Below the pieces are notes generated by a model. That model did not search any database and was not told the origin of the DNA. It saw only the letters and a program-made list of their open reading frames with translations. The position numbers were made by a program, and so were the translations under genes. Of a DNA stretch of 64,000 nt, positions 51,297 through 61,641 are shown one piece after another (positions within the stretch are counted from its first letter, which is position 1; each line of letters opens with the position of its first letter). Location of the stretch: assembly GCF_020166105.1 (NCBI RefSeq), contig NZ_JAIUJY010000001.1, forward strand, positions 682,001 to 746,000. The letters are read 5' to 3'. The DNA comes from Blastococcus sp. LR1. GTDB lineage: Bacteria > Actinomycetota > Actinomycetes > Mycobacteriales > Geodermatophilaceae.

Positions 51297-53366
51297 ATGC
51301 GCTACCCGGAGGCCCCGCGCCTGGACCTCGTCGACGACCTGCACGGCCACCGCGTCGCCGACCCCTACCGATGGCTCGAGGACCCCGCCGACCCCCGCAC
51401 GCAGGAGTGGTCGCGGGCGCAGGACGCGCTGGCCGGCGATGTGCTCTCCGCTCTCCCGCTGCGCGCCCGCTTCGCCGAGCGCCTCGAGCAGCTGGTGCAC
51501 GCCGGCGCCGTGGGCATCCCGGTGTGGCGGGGCGAGCGCGCCTTCTCCACCCGCCGCGACCCCGGTCAGGAGCACGCGGTCCTCCGGGTGCGCGAGGCCG
51601 ACGGCACGGTGCGCGTGCTGGTCGACCCGATGCAGCTCGACCCCGAGGGGACGACGACGCTGGACGCGTGGTCGCCGTCCTGGGAGGGCGACCGGCTGGC
51701 CTACCAGGTGAGCAGCGGCGGCGACGAGGAGTCGACGCTCTACGTCCTCGACGTCACCACCGGGGAGCTCGTCGACGGGCCGGTCGACCGCTGCCGCTAC
51801 TCCCCCGTCGGCTGGCTGCCCGGCGGCGAGGAGCTCTTCTACGTCCGCCGGCTGGCGCCGGACCAGGTACCCGCCGGCGAGGAGCAGTTCCACCGCCGCG
51901 TGTGGCGTCACCGTGTGGGCGACGACCCGGCCGAGGACGTGCTGATTCACGGCGAGGGCCTGGACCCGACCAACTACTACGGGGTCCGCACCAGCGCCGA
52001 CGGCCGCTGGCTGGTCGTCTCCGCCTCGGCGGGCACCGCCCCGCGCGACGACGTCTGGCTCGCCGATCTCGCCGGGGACGGCGACCTCCGCGAGCTCCAG
52101 GTCGGCGTCGACGCGCAGACCGCCGCCTGGGTCGCCCGGGACGGCCGGCTGTGGCTGATGAGCGACCGGGGCACGCCGCGCTGGCGGGTGGCGGTGGCCG
52201 ACCCCGCCGACCCCGCGACGTGGGCTCCGGAGGCGTGGACCGACGTCGTTCCGCAGCAGGACGACGCCGTGCTCTCCGACATCGCCCTGGTCGACTCCGC
52301 CGACGGCGCGCTGCAGGTGCTGGCCGTGCACGCCGTCGACGCCACCGACCGGCTCTCGCTCTGGGCCGCGGACGGCTCCGGCCGGCTGGCCGACATCACC
52401 CCGCCGGGTGCCGGCAGCATCGCCGGGGTCAGCGCCCCGCACTCCGGCGGCACCACCGCGTGGGTGGGCTACACCGACTACGCCACTCCCCCGTCGGTGC
52501 TGCGCTGGAACTCCACCGACCCGGCCGCACTCACCGAATGGGAGAAGGCGCCCGTCGCGGGCGAGGTCCCCGAGCTGACCGTCGTCGAGACGCACGCGAC
52601 GTCGAAGGACGGCACACCCGTGCACCTCTTCGTGCTGTCCGGCACCGGCGCGCCGGACCGGCCGCGCCCGACGGTTCTCTACGGCTACGGCGGCTTCAAC
52701 GTCTCCCTCACGCCCGCCTACTCGGCGCAGGCTCTCTCCTGGGTCGCCGCGGGTGGCGTGTGGGTGGTGGCGAACCTGCGCGGCGGCTCCGAGCACGGCG
52801 AGGAGTGGCACCGCGCCGGAATGCGGGAGCGCAAGCAGAACGTGTTCGACGACTTCGCCGCCGCCGGTGAGCACCTGGTGGCGCAGGGCTGGACGACGCA
52901 CGAGCAGCTCGGGGTCATGGGCGGCTCGAACGGCGGGCTGCTGGTGGGCGCCACGCTCACCCAACGGCCCGACCTCGCGGCCGCCGTCGTCTGCAGCGCT
53001 CCGCTGCTGGACATGGTCAGGTACGAGCTGTTCGGTCTCGGCCGGACCTGGAACGACGAGTACGGCACCGCCGAGGACCCCACCGAGCTCGGCTGGCTGC
53101 TCGGCTACTCGCCGTACCACGCGGTCCGCGAGGGCACTGCCTATCCGGCGACGCTGTTCACCACGTTCGGGTCCGACACCCGGGTCGATCCGCTGCACGG
53201 CCGCAAGCTCGCCGCGGCGCTCCAGTCCGCCACCTCCGCCGAGGCGCCGATCGTGCTGCGCAGCGAGTCGTCGGTCGGGCACGGCGCACGGGCGGTCAGC
53301 CGGACGGTCGGGCTGGCCGCCGACCAGCTCGCCTTCCTCGCGGCGCACACCGGTCTCACCTCGTGA
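51297..53366 (+). CDS. prolyl oligopeptidase-family serine peptidase
   Basis: A 689-residue S9A peptidase from ATG 51297. An N-terminal seven-blade beta-propeller (residues 70-410) carries the usual [10 protein letters not shown] start. The catalytic domain has the nucleophile Ser544 in MGGSNGGLL, Asp in [10 protein letters not shown] and His in [18 protein letters not shown] forms the oxyanion region. It cleaves short peptides after proline inside the cell. There is no signal peptide. Divergent from the HNH gene. Confidence 0.95.
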   Translation: MRYPEAPRLDLVDDLHGHRVADPYRWLEDPADPRTQEWSRAQDALAGDVLSALPLRARFAERLEQLVHAGAVGIPVWRGERAFSTRRDPGQEHAVLRVREADGTVRVLVDPMQLDPEGTTTLDAWSPSWEGDRLAYQVSSGGDEESTLYVLDVTTGELVDGPVDRCRYSPVGWLPGGEELFYVRRLAPDQVPAGEEQFHRRVWRHRVGDDPAEDVLIHGEGLDPTNYYGVRTSADGRWLVVSASAGTAPRDDVWLADLAGDGDLRELQVGVDAQTAAWVARDGRLWLMSDRGTPRWRVAVADPADPATWAPEAWTDVVPQQDDAVLSDIALVDSADGALQVLAVHAVDATDRLSLWAADGSGRLADITPPGAGSIAGVSAPHSGGTTAWVGYTDYATPPSVLRWNSTDPAALTEWEKAPVAGEVPELTVVETHATSKDGTPVHLFVLSGTGAPDRPRPTVLYGYGGFNVSLTPAYSAQALSWVAAGGVWVVANLRGGSEHGEEWHRAGMRERKQNVFDDFAAAGEHLVAQGWTTHEQLGVMGGSNGGLLVGATLTQRPDLAAAVVCSAPLLDMVRYELFGLGRTWNDEYGTAEDPTELGWLLGYSPYHAVREGTAYPATLFTTFGSDTRVDPLHGRKLAAALQSATSAEAPIVLRSESSVGHGARAVSRTVGLAADQLAFLAAHTGLTS

Positions 53367-53442
53367 GATTCCGGAACCCGCCCGGCCGGACACGCGCAAA
53401 GGAGGGCTGACGGCGACCGATCCACCTGACAAGATTTCGGTA

Positions 53443-54444
53443 ATGACCGGATCACCGAGCGTGCTCGCAGCGGACGAGGGCGCCGTCGACTGCGCGGACT
53501 ACTGGCTCTGCCAGAAGGTCTACGACTGGTCCGGCATGGACTGGCTCGCCGAGAACGCCCGCACGCTCATCGCCACTCCGGCGCGGATCCTGCTGGTCGT
53601 CGTGCTCGCCGTCGTCGCACGCGGGCTCGCCCACCGCGCCCTCCGGCGACTGACCGACCGCACGGCCACCGGCGCGATGCCGACGATCCTGCGTCCGCTG
53701 CGCAACCGCTCCGCCCAGGCCGGCGAAGCGATCGACCAGGTCGCCGCCCGCCGCACCCAGCGCGCCGAGGCGATCGGCTCGGTCCTGCGCAGCTTCGCCT
53801 CGATCGTGATCATGGGCATCGCCGTCGTCCTCGTGCTGGGCGAGCTCGGCATCAACCTGGCGCCGATCGTGGCGAGCGCCGGCGTGGTGGGCGTCGCGCT
53901 GGGCTTCGGCGCACAGAACCTGATCAAGGACTTCATCGCCGGGATCGGGATCATCCTCGAGGACCAGTACGGCGTCGGCGACGTCGTCGACCTCGGCGAG
54001 GCAATCGGCACCGTCGAGGCGGTGGGGCTGCGGATCACCCGGCTCCGCGACGTCAACGGTGTGGTCTGGTACGTCCGCAACGGCGAGGTCCTCCGGGTGG
54101 GGAACAAGAGCCAGGGCTTCGCGCAGGTGGTCGTGGACATGCCGGTCGCGCACGACACCGACCTCGAGCGCTGCCGCGCGGTGATGCAGGAGGTCGCCGA
54201 CGCGATGGTGGCCGAGGACCAGTGGGGCGAGGTCGTCCTGGCCGAGCCGGAGTCGCTGGGCGTCGAGCAGATCACCGCCGAAGGCGTATTCATGCGACTG
54301 GTCGTGCGCACCACGAACGCCGACCAGTGGCGGGTCGGACGCGAGCTGCGCATGCGTCTCAAGGAGCGCTTCGTGGCCGAGGGCATCCGCACCCCCGTGC
54401 CCCTGCTGGGCAGCTCGGCCGGCGCCGGGTCGGGGTCCCGCTGA
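53443..54444 (+). CDS. MscS-family mechanosensitive ion channel
   Basis: A 333-residue protein from ATG 53443. Three transmembrane helices are followed by the pore-lining [36 protein letters not shown] region, the MscS hallmark, and a cytoplasmic beta/alpha domain ([33 protein letters not shown]). It opens under osmotic downshock to release solutes. The stop overlaps the apparent CTG start of the downstream transporter (CTGA). Confidence 0.94.
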   Translation: MTGSPSVLAADEGAVDCADYWLCQKVYDWSGMDWLAENARTLIATPARILLVVVLAVVARGLAHRALRRLTDRTATGAMPTILRPLRNRSAQAGEAIDQVAARRTQRAEAIGSVLRSFASIVIMGIAVVLVLGELGINLAPIVASAGVVGVALGFGAQNLIKDFIAGIGIILEDQYGVGDVVDLGEAIGTVEAVGLRITRLRDVNGVVWYVRNGEVLRVGNKSQGFAQVVVDMPVAHDTDLERCRAVMQEVADAMVAEDQWGEVVLAEPESLGVEQITAEGVFMRLVVRTTNADQWRVGRELRMRLKERFVAEGIRTPVPLLGSSAGAGSGSR

Positions 54445-55754
54445 CCACCGACACGGCGAAGGGCGGCACCTCGGGGGCGCCGGTCCGCCAGGCCACCTTC
54501 CGGCAGGTCTTCGCCGTCCGGGAGTTCCGGGCGCTGTTCGGCACCTTCCTGCTGTCGGCCGCCGGGGACGAGCTCGCCCGCGTGGCCCTCACCGTGCTGG
54601 TCTACGCCCGCACCGAGTCCCCGCTGCTGGCCGCGCTCACCTTCGCCATCGGCTACCTGCCCTGGCTGCTCGGTGGCCCGCTGCTGTCGGCGCTGGCCGA
54701 CCGGTTCCCCCGCCGCGAGGTGCTCATCGCGACGGACCTGGCCCGGGCGGCGCTGGTCGCGCTGATGGCGCTGCCCGGCGTCCCGCTGTGGCTGCTGCTG
54801 TTCCTGCTCTTCGTCGTCGGCCTCTGCGCGCCGCCGTTCGAGTCGGCCCGGTCCGCGCTCATGACCGACGTCCTGGACGACGACCGGTATGCCGTCGCCA
54901 CCTCGATCGTCGGCAGCACCGTGCAGCTGGCCCAGGTGGGCGGCTTCCTCGCCGGCGGGGCGCTGCTGCTGGTCTTCAGCCCCAGCACCGCCCTGCTCGT
55001 CGATGCCGCCACCTTCCTGATCTCCGCTGTCTGGTTGGGGGCCAGGCTGCAGCGCCGACCGGCCCCGGCCGCGGCGGACGACGCGACCGGACCGCCCTCG
55101 CTCTGGCAGGACGCGCTCGCGGGACTGCGGCTCGTCCGCGGCACCCCTCGGCTGCTGGCCATCATCGGAGTCGTCTGGCTGGGGACCGGGTTCCTCTACG
55201 CACCGGAGGGCATCGCCGCTCCGTTGGCCGACGAACTCGGCGGAGGGCCGACCGCGGTCGGAGTGCTACTGGCGGCCAATCCGCTGGGCCTCACGATCGG
55301 CGGGCTGGGAATCGCGCGGCTCGTGCCGCCTCATCACCGGGAGCGCCTGGTCGAGCCGCTCGTCGTCCTCTCGCTGGCCGCGGTGCTCGCGAGTGGGCTG
55401 GTCGCGGTTCTCGCCGGCCCCGGGCCCTCCACCTACTGGACCGTGGTGGCCCTGCTGTTCGTCTCCGGCCTCGGCGGCGCCTGGACGATCCCGCTCAACG
55501 TGGCCTTCGTGCAGGCTGTGCCCCGCGCCTATCGCGGACGGGCGTTCGGGGTCGCGGTCAGCGGCATCGCGGGCATCCAGGGCATCGGAGCGCTCGCCTC
55601 GGGGCTGGCCGCCGAGGCCGTCGGCCCCTCGATGGTGGTGGCACTGGCCGGGGGGCTCGGAATGATCGCGCTGGCGCCGGTGCTGTGGGCCTATCGGGGG
55701 ACGCGGATCCAGGCCCCCGCCACGGTCGACGCTGAGGGAGCATCTCGGGAATGA
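54441..55754 (+). CDS. MFS transporter (enterobactin exporter EntS-like group)
   Basis: About 437 residues, 12 transmembrane helices. The first motif A is [17 protein letters not shown] and motif B-like ARAALVAL follows. The layout resembles the EntS/DHA3 group of exporters. No ATG or GTG lies near the expected N-terminus; CTG 54441, overlapping the mscS stop as CTGA, is the best start and gives [12 protein letters not shown] as the first residues. It ends in ATGA overlap with the globin gene. Substrate unknown. Confidence 0.88.
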   Translation: MTTDTAKGGTSGAPVRQATFRQVFAVREFRALFGTFLLSAAGDELARVALTVLVYARTESPLLAALTFAIGYLPWLLGGPLLSALADRFPRREVLIATDLARAALVALMALPGVPLWLLLFLLFVVGLCAPPFESARSALMTDVLDDDRYAVATSIVGSTVQLAQVGGFLAGGALLLVFSPSTALLVDAATFLISAVWLGARLQRRPAPAAADDATGPPSLWQDALAGLRLVRGTPRLLAIIGVVWLGTGFLYAPEGIAAPLADELGGGPTAVGVLLAANPLGLTIGGLGIARLVPPHHRERLVEPLVVLSLAAVLASGLVAVLAGPGPSTYWTVVALLFVSGLGGAWTIPLNVAFVQAVPRAYRGRAFGVAVSGIAGIQGIGALASGLAAEAVGPSMVVALAGGLGMIALAPVLWAYRGTRIQAPATVDAEGASRE

Positions 55755-56185
55755 GCGAGTCGAGGCGGTCCCTGCCGTCGGCACGGACCTTCTACGACGA
55801 GGTCGGCGGCGAGCCCACCTTCCGCGCGCTCGTGCAGCGCTTCTACGCCGCGGTCCGCACCGACCCCGTGCTCCAGCCGATGTACCCCCAGGACGACTGG
55901 GAGGGCGCCGAGACCCGGCTGCGCGGCTTCCTGCAGCAGTACTGGGGCGGCCCCACGACCTACTCCGAGCAGCGCGGCCACCCCCGACTGCGCATGCGGC
56001 ACGCGCCGTTCGCCATCGGGCCCGCCGAGCGGGACGCCTGGCTCTCGCACATGCGCGACGCGGTCGACTCCCTCGGGCTCCCTCCCGAGCAGGACGCGAC
56101 GCTCTGGGGTTACCTGGAGATGGCGGCGCGCAGCATGCAGAACCGCTTCCCGGCCGACAGCGACGGCGACCTCTCCCCCGCCTGA
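55751..56185 (+). CDS. glbO: truncated hemoglobin, group II
   Basis: A 144-residue globin. Group II marks are [22 protein letters not shown], the YP..D region ([28 protein letters not shown]), the proximal-His segment RMRHAPFAI and the [13 protein letters not shown] helix. These proteins bind O2 and react with NO; GlbO of M. tuberculosis is the reference. ATG 55751 overlaps the transporter stop (ATGA). Next to the alpha-glucosidase gene, the order matches Rv2470-Rv2471. Confidence 0.95.
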   Translation: MSESRRSLPSARTFYDEVGGEPTFRALVQRFYAAVRTDPVLQPMYPQDDWEGAETRLRGFLQQYWGGPTTYSEQRGHPRLRMRHAPFAIGPAERDAWLSHMRDAVDSLGLPPEQDATLWGYLEMAARSMQNRFPADSDGDLSPA

Positions 56186-56315
56186 CGACCCTTCCGGCGG
56201 CGTTCTGTGCCGTTGTTCGCGCTCTGGCCGTCCTCCAGGGATGCGTGAGGGCGAGAACCACTGCCACAGCCGCGCCACCGCACCGCACCGCACGTACCGA
56301 CCCCTGAGGAGCCCG

Positions 56316-57896
56316 GTGTCCCCGGAGCCGACGACGACCCCGTCCGCCGAGTGGTGGCGGAACGCGGTCTTCTACCAGATCTACATCCGCAGCTTCTCCG
56401 ACGGCAACGGCGACGGCGTCGGCGATCTGGCCGGCATCCGGTCCCGCCTGCCCTACCTCGCCGACCTCGGCGTCGACGCGCTGTGGATCACGCCGTTCTA
56501 CCCCTCGCCGATGGCCGACCACGGCTACGACGTCGCCGATCCCCGCGACGTCGAGCCGGTGTTCGGGGACCTCGCCGAGTTCGACGCGATGCTCGCCGAG
56601 GCGCACGCCCTGGGCATCCGGGTGACCGTCGACCTGGTGCCCAACCACAGCTCGCACGACCACGAGTGGTTCCAGGCCGCGCTGACCGCCGCCCCCGGTT
56701 CCCCCGAGCGGGCGCGGTACCTCTTCCGCGACGGCCGCGGCCCCGCCGGGAGCGAGCCGCCCAACAACTGGCCCTCGGTGTTCGGCGGGCCGGCATGGAC
56801 GCGGGTGCCCGACGGCCAGTGGTACCTGCACATCTTCGCCCCCGAGCAGCCGGACCTGAACTTCGCGAACCCCGAGGTGGTCGCCGACCTCGAGGAGACG
56901 ATGCGCTTCTGGCTCGACCGCGGCGTCGACGGCTTCCGGATCGACGTCGCCCACGGCATGGCCAAGCCCGACGGCCTGCCGGACATGGTCCCGATGGAGG
57001 ACACCGGCCTGCTCGACGACCACGGCCCCGGGGACAACCGCTTCGACCAGGACGGCGTGCACGTCCTCCACCGCCGGATCCGGGCGGTGCTGGACCAGTA
57101 CCCCGGAACGATGGCCGTCGGCGAGGTCTGGGTGTCCGACGACGCCCGGCTGGCGCAGTACCTGGCCCCCGACGAGCTGCAGCTGGCGTTCAACTTCAAG
57201 CTGCTGACGGCGGACTGGACGCCGGAGGGCCTGCGGGACGCGATCACCCACTCGCTCGCCGCGGTCTCCGGAACGCCCGCGCCGGCCTGCTGGGTGCTGT
57301 CCAACCACGACCGGCCGCGGCACGTGACCCGCTACGGCGGCGGCGAGCTCGGCACCCGGCGGGCCCGGGCCGCGGCGCTGCTGCAGCTCGCCCTGCCCGG
57401 GGCTGCCTACCTCTACAACGGCGACGAGCTCGGCATGCCCGACGTCGATCTGCCCGACGAGGTGCTGCAGGACCCGATCTGGTTCCGGTCGCAGGGCGCC
57501 GAGCGAGGCCGCGACGCCTGCCGCATCCCGGTGCCGTGGTCGGGCGACGAGCCCTCGTACGGCTTCTCGTCGCGTCCGGACACCTGGCTGCCCATGCCGG
57601 AGGGCTGGGGGCCGTTGACCGCTGCGGCCCAGCGGGACGACGACGGGTCGATGCTGTCACTGTACCGAGAGGCGCTCGCCCTGCGCGGCTCCAGCACGGC
57701 TCTGACCGGCGAGGATGTCGACTGGTTACAGGCACCCGACCGATGTGTCGCCTTCAGGCGGCCGGGTGGACTGGTCTGCTTCCTCAACCTCTCGGGCGCC
57801 CCGGTACCGCTGCCCGAGGGTCGAGTGCTGCTGAGCAGCGCCCCCCTGAACGACGGGACGGTTCCCGACGACACCGCCGTATGGCTGCGGGGCTGA
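56316..57896 (+). CDS. alpha-glucosidase, GH13 family
   Basis: A 526-residue enzyme from GTG 56316 behind GAGGAG. The GH13 barrel is complete: DALWITPFYPSPMADHGYDV, VDLVPNHSSHDHEWF, the nucleophile Asp in GFRIDVAHGM, the acid/base Glu in AVGEVWV and the transition-state Asp in VLSNHDRPR. It cleaves alpha-1,4 or 1,6 glucosides, probably maltose or isomaltose type. There is no signal peptide. It corresponds by position to aglA (Rv2471). Confidence 0.92.
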   Translation: MSPEPTTTPSAEWWRNAVFYQIYIRSFSDGNGDGVGDLAGIRSRLPYLADLGVDALWITPFYPSPMADHGYDVADPRDVEPVFGDLAEFDAMLAEAHALGIRVTVDLVPNHSSHDHEWFQAALTAAPGSPERARYLFRDGRGPAGSEPPNNWPSVFGGPAWTRVPDGQWYLHIFAPEQPDLNFANPEVVADLEETMRFWLDRGVDGFRIDVAHGMAKPDGLPDMVPMEDTGLLDDHGPGDNRFDQDGVHVLHRRIRAVLDQYPGTMAVGEVWVSDDARLAQYLAPDELQLAFNFKLLTADWTPEGLRDAITHSLAAVSGTPAPACWVLSNHDRPRHVTRYGGGELGTRRARAAALLQLALPGAAYLYNGDELGMPDVDLPDEVLQDPIWFRSQGAERGRDACRIPVPWSGDEPSYGFSSRPDTWLPMPEGWGPLTAAAQRDDDGSMLSLYREALALRGSSTALTGEDVDWLQAPDRCVAFRRPGGLVCFLNLSGAPVPLPEGRVLLSSAPLNDGTVPDDTAVWLRG

Positions 57897-57933
57897 CGAA
57901 GGCTCGCCAGCGGGCTCCGGTACCTTCCGCCGC

Positions 57934-58500
57934 GTGAAGTCCAGGGATCTCGCCTACGTCGCCCTCTTCGCCGCCATCGTCGCGGTGCTGGGGCTGATTC
58001 CGCCCGTCGCCGTTCCGGGCCTGCCCGTTCCGATCACCGCGCAGACCCTCGGCGTGATGCTCGCCGGTTCGGTGCTCGGTGCCAAGCGCGGCGGACTGGC
58101 GCTGCTGGTCTTCCTGGTGCTGGTCGCCGCCGGCGCCCCCCTGCTCTCGGGTGGCCGCGGCGGGCTGAGCGTCTTCGCCGGCCCCACCGCCGGCTACCTC
58201 TACAGCTGGCCGATCGCCGCCTTCGTCATCGGCCTGCTCACCCAGCTGTTCTGGAAGCGCTTCAACCTGGCGTGGGCGCTGATCGCGAACATGATCGGCG
58301 GGATCGTCGTCATCTACGCGATCGGGGTCCCCTTCACCGCTCTCTACGGCGACATCTCCCTGGGGGCCTCGTTCACCGGCTCCCTGACCTTCATCCCGGG
58401 CGACCTGGTCAAGGCCGTGGCCGCGTCGGTGGTGGCGGTCGCCGTGCGCCGCGCCTACCCGGTCATCGAGCTGCCTGGCCGGCGCGCCGCCGCGAGCTGA
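57934..58500 (+). CDS. bioY: biotin ECF transporter substrate-binding protein BioY
   Basis: A 188-residue membrane protein with six helices. BioY marks are [62 protein letters not shown] and [14 protein letters not shown]. It captures biotin from outside. GTG 57934. The energising genes bioM and bioN follow directly, so this is a complete dedicated importer. Confidence 0.95.
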   Translation: MKSRDLAYVALFAAIVAVLGLIPPVAVPGLPVPITAQTLGVMLAGSVLGAKRGGLALLVFLVLVAAGAPLLSGGRGGLSVFAGPTAGYLYSWPIAAFVIGLLTQLFWKRFNLAWALIANMIGGIVVIYAIGVPFTALYGDISLGASFTGSLTFIPGDLVKAVAASVVAVAVRRAYPVIELPGRRAAAS

Positions 58501-58505
58501 CGCGC

Positions 58506-59240
58506 GTGCGCTGGGGACGGCGTCCCGCGGCGGACGCGGACGACGCCGTCGTCGTGCCCGGCGCCGGCATCGAGCTGCGGGACGTCGAGCACGTCTACGG
58601 CGAGCGCGTCGTCCTCGACGGCGTCTCGCTGACCCTGACCGAGCGTCGCGTCGGGGTCATCGGCGCCAACGGCTCGGGCAAGAGCACCTTCGCGCGGCTG
58701 CTCAACGGCCTCGTCGTCCCCACCTCGGGGACGGTGCTGGTCGACGGGCTGGACACCCGCAGCCAGGCGCGCGCGGTGCGCCGCCGGGTCGGCTTCGTCT
58801 TCCAGGACCCGGACGCGCAGATCGTGCACCCGACGGTCGCCGAGGACCTCGCCTTCGGGCCGCACAACCAGGGCGTGCCGGACGACGAGGTGCAGCGGCG
58901 GGTCGAGGAGATGCTGGACCGCTACGGACTGGCCGGGCACCGCGACCACCCCGCCCACCTGCTCTCCGGCGGGCAGAAGCAACTGCTCGCGATCGCCGGG
59001 GTGCTGGCGATGCGGCCGCAGCGGATCGTGTTCGACGAGCCGACGACGCTGCTCGACCTCGCCAACACGCGCCGGGTGGCCCGGGTGATCGACGAGCTGG
59101 AGCAGGACGTCGTCGTGGTCACCCACCATCTCAACCTCCTCGCCGGGTTCGACCGGGTGCTGGTGGTCGAGGACGGGCGCGTGGTCGCCGACGGGGCGCC
59201 CGCCGAGACGGTCCCCTGGTACGTGGGCAGGATGGACTGA
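58506..59240 (+). CDS. bioM: biotin ECF transporter ATPase BioM
   Basis: A 244-residue ECF-type ATPase from GTG 58506, five bases after bioY: Walker [21 protein letters not shown]-loop [28 protein letters not shown], signature [18 protein letters not shown], Walker [13 protein letters not shown] and the H-loop VVTHHLNL. The QDPDAQIV and FGP segments are typical of ECF ATPases. TGATG overlap with bioN. Confidence 0.95.
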   Translation: MRWGRRPAADADDAVVVPGAGIELRDVEHVYGERVVLDGVSLTLTERRVGVIGANGSGKSTFARLLNGLVVPTSGTVLVDGLDTRSQARAVRRRVGFVFQDPDAQIVHPTVAEDLAFGPHNQGVPDDEVQRRVEEMLDRYGLAGHRDHPAHLLSGGQKQLLAIAGVLAMRPQRIVFDEPTTLLDLANTRRVARVIDELEQDVVVVTHHLNLLAGFDRVLVVEDGRVVADGAPAETVPWYVGRMD

Positions 59241-59878
59241 TGCTGTCGCTGTACGTGCCGGGCGACAGCGTCGTCCACCGGGCGAGAGCCGGCCTGAAGC
59301 TGGCGGTGCTGGCTGCCCTGGGCATCGGCCTGTTCCTGGTGGAGTCCCCGGCTGCGATGGCCGGTGCGCTGGCGCTGGTCGTCGTCGTCGGTGTGACGGC
59401 GGCCCGGCTGCCGTGGCGCGCTCTCGCCGTGCAGGTCCGGCCGGTGTGGCTCTGGCTCGCGCTCCTCTTCGGCTTCCACCTGCTCGCGACCGACCTGCGG
59501 ACCGGGAGCGTGGCGGTGCTCCGGCTGCTGGCGCTGCTCGTCGCGGCGGCCGTGGTGACGGCGACGACCCGGGTGACCGCGCTGGTGGCGGTGATCGAGT
59601 GGCTCGCCGCGCCGCTGCGGGTGTTCGGGGTGCGCCCGGCGCGGATCGGGCTGGTGCTGGCGATGACACTCCGGTTCATCCCGCTGGTCGCCGAGAAGGC
59701 GGCGCGGATCCGCGAGGCACAGGCCGCCCGGGGTGCGGACCGGATCCGGCTGGGCATGGCCGTGCCGCTGCTGATCCAGGTGCTGCGGATGGCGACGACG
59801 GTCGGCGAGGCGCTGGACGCCCGCGGCGCCGACGACGCCCCGGCCCGCCGGCCCCGGCGGACGGCAGCGGCGTCATGA
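59240..59878 (+). CDS. bioN: biotin ECF transporter transmembrane protein BioN
   Basis: A 212-residue EcfT-type protein with four or five helices. The two coupling motifs are present: EAQAARGAD and EALDARGAD (the Ala-Arg-Gly signatures that contact the ATPase). [21 protein letters not shown] is the usual start. ATG 59240 overlaps the bioM stop, and the end overlaps the MOSC gene (ATGA). Confidence 0.94.
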   Translation: MLSLYVPGDSVVHRARAGLKLAVLAALGIGLFLVESPAAMAGALALVVVVGVTAARLPWRALAVQVRPVWLWLALLFGFHLLATDLRTGSVAVLRLLALLVAAAVVTATTRVTALVAVIEWLAAPLRVFGVRPARIGLVLAMTLRFIPLVAEKAARIREAQAARGADRIRLGMAVPLLIQVLRMATTVGEALDARGADDAPARRPRRTAAAS

Positions 59879-60408
59879 GCGGCACGGTCCACGAGATTTG
59901 GCTGACCGACTCCGCGGCGTCGCCCATGCGGCGGGTGCCCGGTGGGCGACTGGTCCCCGGCGTCGGGCTGGACGGCGACCGCTACGCCCGCGGTGGCGGC
60001 ACCTGGGCGCAGTACCCCGACCTGGAGAAGCAGCTCACGCTCATCGACCGGGACGACGTCGCCACCGTCGCCGCGGAGGTGGGCGCCGACCTCTCCCCCG
60101 GCGACACCCGCCGCAACCTGGTGACGACGGGCATCGAGCTGCCGTCGCTGGTCGGCAGCTGGTTCGCGGTCGGCGACGCGCTGCTGTTCGGCATGAAGCG
60201 CTGCCCGCCGTGCACGCACCTGGAGCGCCTCACCGGGCTGAAGCTGGTAAAGGCGATGGTGCACCGCGGCGGGATCAACGCCGCGGTGTTCGGCGGCGGT
60301 CAGATCACCGAGGGCGCGGTCGTGCGGCCGGTGTCGGACGAGGAGGCGGCCCGCCGGGGTGCGCCCACCGGCGCAGCCCGGCCGGTGCCGCGGATCGTCA
60401 ACGGTTGA
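59875..60408 (+). CDS. MOSC-domain protein
   Basis: A 177-residue protein with a beta-rich MOSC fold (VPGVGLDGDRYARGGG, LTLIDRDDVATVAAEVG, TRRNLVTTGIEL, LLFGMKRCPPCTHLERLTG). The conserved cysteine is in CPPC. MOSC domains accept sulfur from cysteine desulfurases and transfer it, as in molybdenum cofactor sulfurases. Its overlap with bioN by four bases makes co-expression with biotin uptake likely, though a biochemical link is unknown. Confidence 0.93.
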   Translation: MSGTVHEIWLTDSAASPMRRVPGGRLVPGVGLDGDRYARGGGTWAQYPDLEKQLTLIDRDDVATVAAEVGADLSPGDTRRNLVTTGIELPSLVGSWFAVGDALLFGMKRCPPCTHLERLTGLKLVKAMVHRGGINAAVFGGGQITEGAVVRPVSDEEAARRGAPTGAARPVPRIVNG

Positions 60409-60412
60409 GCCG

Positions 60413-60820
60413 TCAGTCCTCGTCGCTCCAGCGGGCGAGGAACTCCTTCTCCTCGGCGGTGAGCCGGCGCGGCCGGTTCAGCGAGAAGTCGAAGGGCACG
60501 AGCAGCGTGCTGCCGGTGACCGCCAGGGCGCCGTGGTCGAACAGCTCGTAGGAGCAGGTGAAGGCGGCGGCCCGGACGCCGGACACCCAGAGCTGCACCT
60601 CGAGCGGCTCTTGCCCGTAGACGACCGGCCGCTTGTAGGCGATCTCGTGCGAGGCGACGATCAGGCCGCGGCGCATGCCCGTGTGCTCGTCGTGCGTGGG
60701 CTGCTCGAAGAACAGGTTGACGCGGGCCATCTCGAAGTAGCCGAGGAAGGCGACGTTGTTGATGTGCTGATAGGCGTCCATGTCCGACCAGCGCATCGGG
60801 ACCTGCACGGTGTGCCTCAT
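60413..60820 (-). CDS. acyl-CoA thioesterase, 4-hydroxybenzoyl-CoA thioesterase-like
   Basis: A 135-residue hot-dog fold protein from ATG 60820. Marks: PMRWSDMDAYQHINNVAFLGYFEMARVNLF (catalytic Asp in DMDAYQHINN) and GLIVASHEIAYKRPVVYGQ. It hydrolyses an acyl-CoA thioester; the acyl group is unknown. It is convergent with the MOSC gene. A similar gene lies near ettA in mycobacteria (Rv2475c region). Confidence 0.92.
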   Translation of the reverse strand: MRHTVQVPMRWSDMDAYQHINNVAFLGYFEMARVNLFFEQPTHDEHTGMRRGLIVASHEIAYKRPVVYGQEPLEVQLWVSGVRAAAFTCSYELFDHGALAVTGSTLLVPFDFSLNRPRRLTAEEKEFLARWSDED

Positions 60821-60863
60821 CCGCTGCACCCTGCCCTACTGGTGCCGGAGCGCGCAGACGGAC

Positions 60864-61508
60864 TCAGCCGGGACGGCGCATGAGACGGACGCACACGGCG
60901 GCGACGTGGGTCCGGGCAGCCACCTCGGCACCGGCCGCGTCGCCGGCCTCCACCGCATCCACGATGCGCCGGTGCTCGGCGACGGCGAACCGGCGGTCCT
61001 CCGCGTGGTCCCAGGTGGCCGAGCGGTAGAGGTGGCCCTGGACGTGCAGCCGGTGCAGCGTCGTCGCGAGCGGGACGTTGCGGGCGAGGTGCCGGACCAG
61101 GGAGTGGAAGGCGAGGTCCAGCTCGGCGTCCCGGCGCGCTTCGACGTCGGCGTCCAGCAGCCGCTCCTGCTCGGCGAGCATGCCGCGGAGGACGCCGATG
61201 TCCGCCGCGGTGGCGTGGCCGACGGCCTCGCGGGCGGCCAGCCCGTCGAGGACCTCGCGCACCGCGAGCAGGGAGCGCATCGTCGAGTCGTCGATCGTCG
61301 CGACCCGGGCGCCCGACCGCGGCGTCGAGACGGCGAGGCCCTCGTGGATCAGTTGCTGCACGGCCTCGCGCACGGGACTGCGGGACACCTCGAGGCGGGC
61401 AGCGAGCGCCGGGACGCTCAATGCGGCGCCCGGCGGCAGCGACCCGTCGAGCACCTCCTCGCGCAACCGCCGGAGGACGGTCTCGGTGAGCAGCGCGCCG
61501 TCCTCCAT
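60864..61508 (-). CDS. GntR-family transcriptional regulator with FCD domain
   Basis: A 214-residue regulator. N-terminal winged helix: VLRRLREEVLDGSLPPGAALSVPALAARLEVSRSPVREAVQQLIHEGLAVSTPRSGARVA. The FCD ligand domain follows, with metal-binding candidates (LAFHSLVRHLA, EHRRIVDAVEAGD). It is divergent from the oxygenase gene across a 133-base region with three TTACAT elements, so it probably represses that gene, and itself, until a small acid binds. Confidence 0.93.
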   Translation of the reverse strand: MEDGALLTETVLRRLREEVLDGSLPPGAALSVPALAARLEVSRSPVREAVQQLIHEGLAVSTPRSGARVATIDDSTMRSLLAVREVLDGLAAREAVGHATAADIGVLRGMLAEQERLLDADVEARRDAELDLAFHSLVRHLARNVPLATTLHRLHVQGHLYRSATWDHAEDRRFAVAEHRRIVDAVEAGDAAGAEVAARTHVAAVCVRLMRRPG

Positions 61509-61527
61509 CCCTGCCCTTCCACCGTCG

Positions 61528-61589
61528 TTACATCGGCATTACATGTCACGCGGTCCCTGGCGGGACGATCTGCGAGGAGGTTACATGTA
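61528..61589. promoter_or_regulatory. three TTACAT elements between gntR and the oxygenase gene, candidate GntR operator
   Basis: TTACAT at 61528-61533, TTACATGT at 61539-61546 and TTACATGTA at 61581-61589 recur in the divergent region. TACATGTA (61582-61589) is itself a palindrome. FCD-type GntR proteins bind short A/T-rich palindromes, so these are good operator candidates. Spacing between the copies varies. Confidence 0.55.
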
Positions 61590-61641
61590 GCGCAGAGCCG
61601 CGACGGGTGCGTCGTGCGGCCACGCGAGAGGTCCTCCGACC

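Noticed and set aside
50514-53432. Minus-strand frame of 972 codons
   Set aside because: Antisense to the prolyl oligopeptidase, which has its complete catalytic triad.
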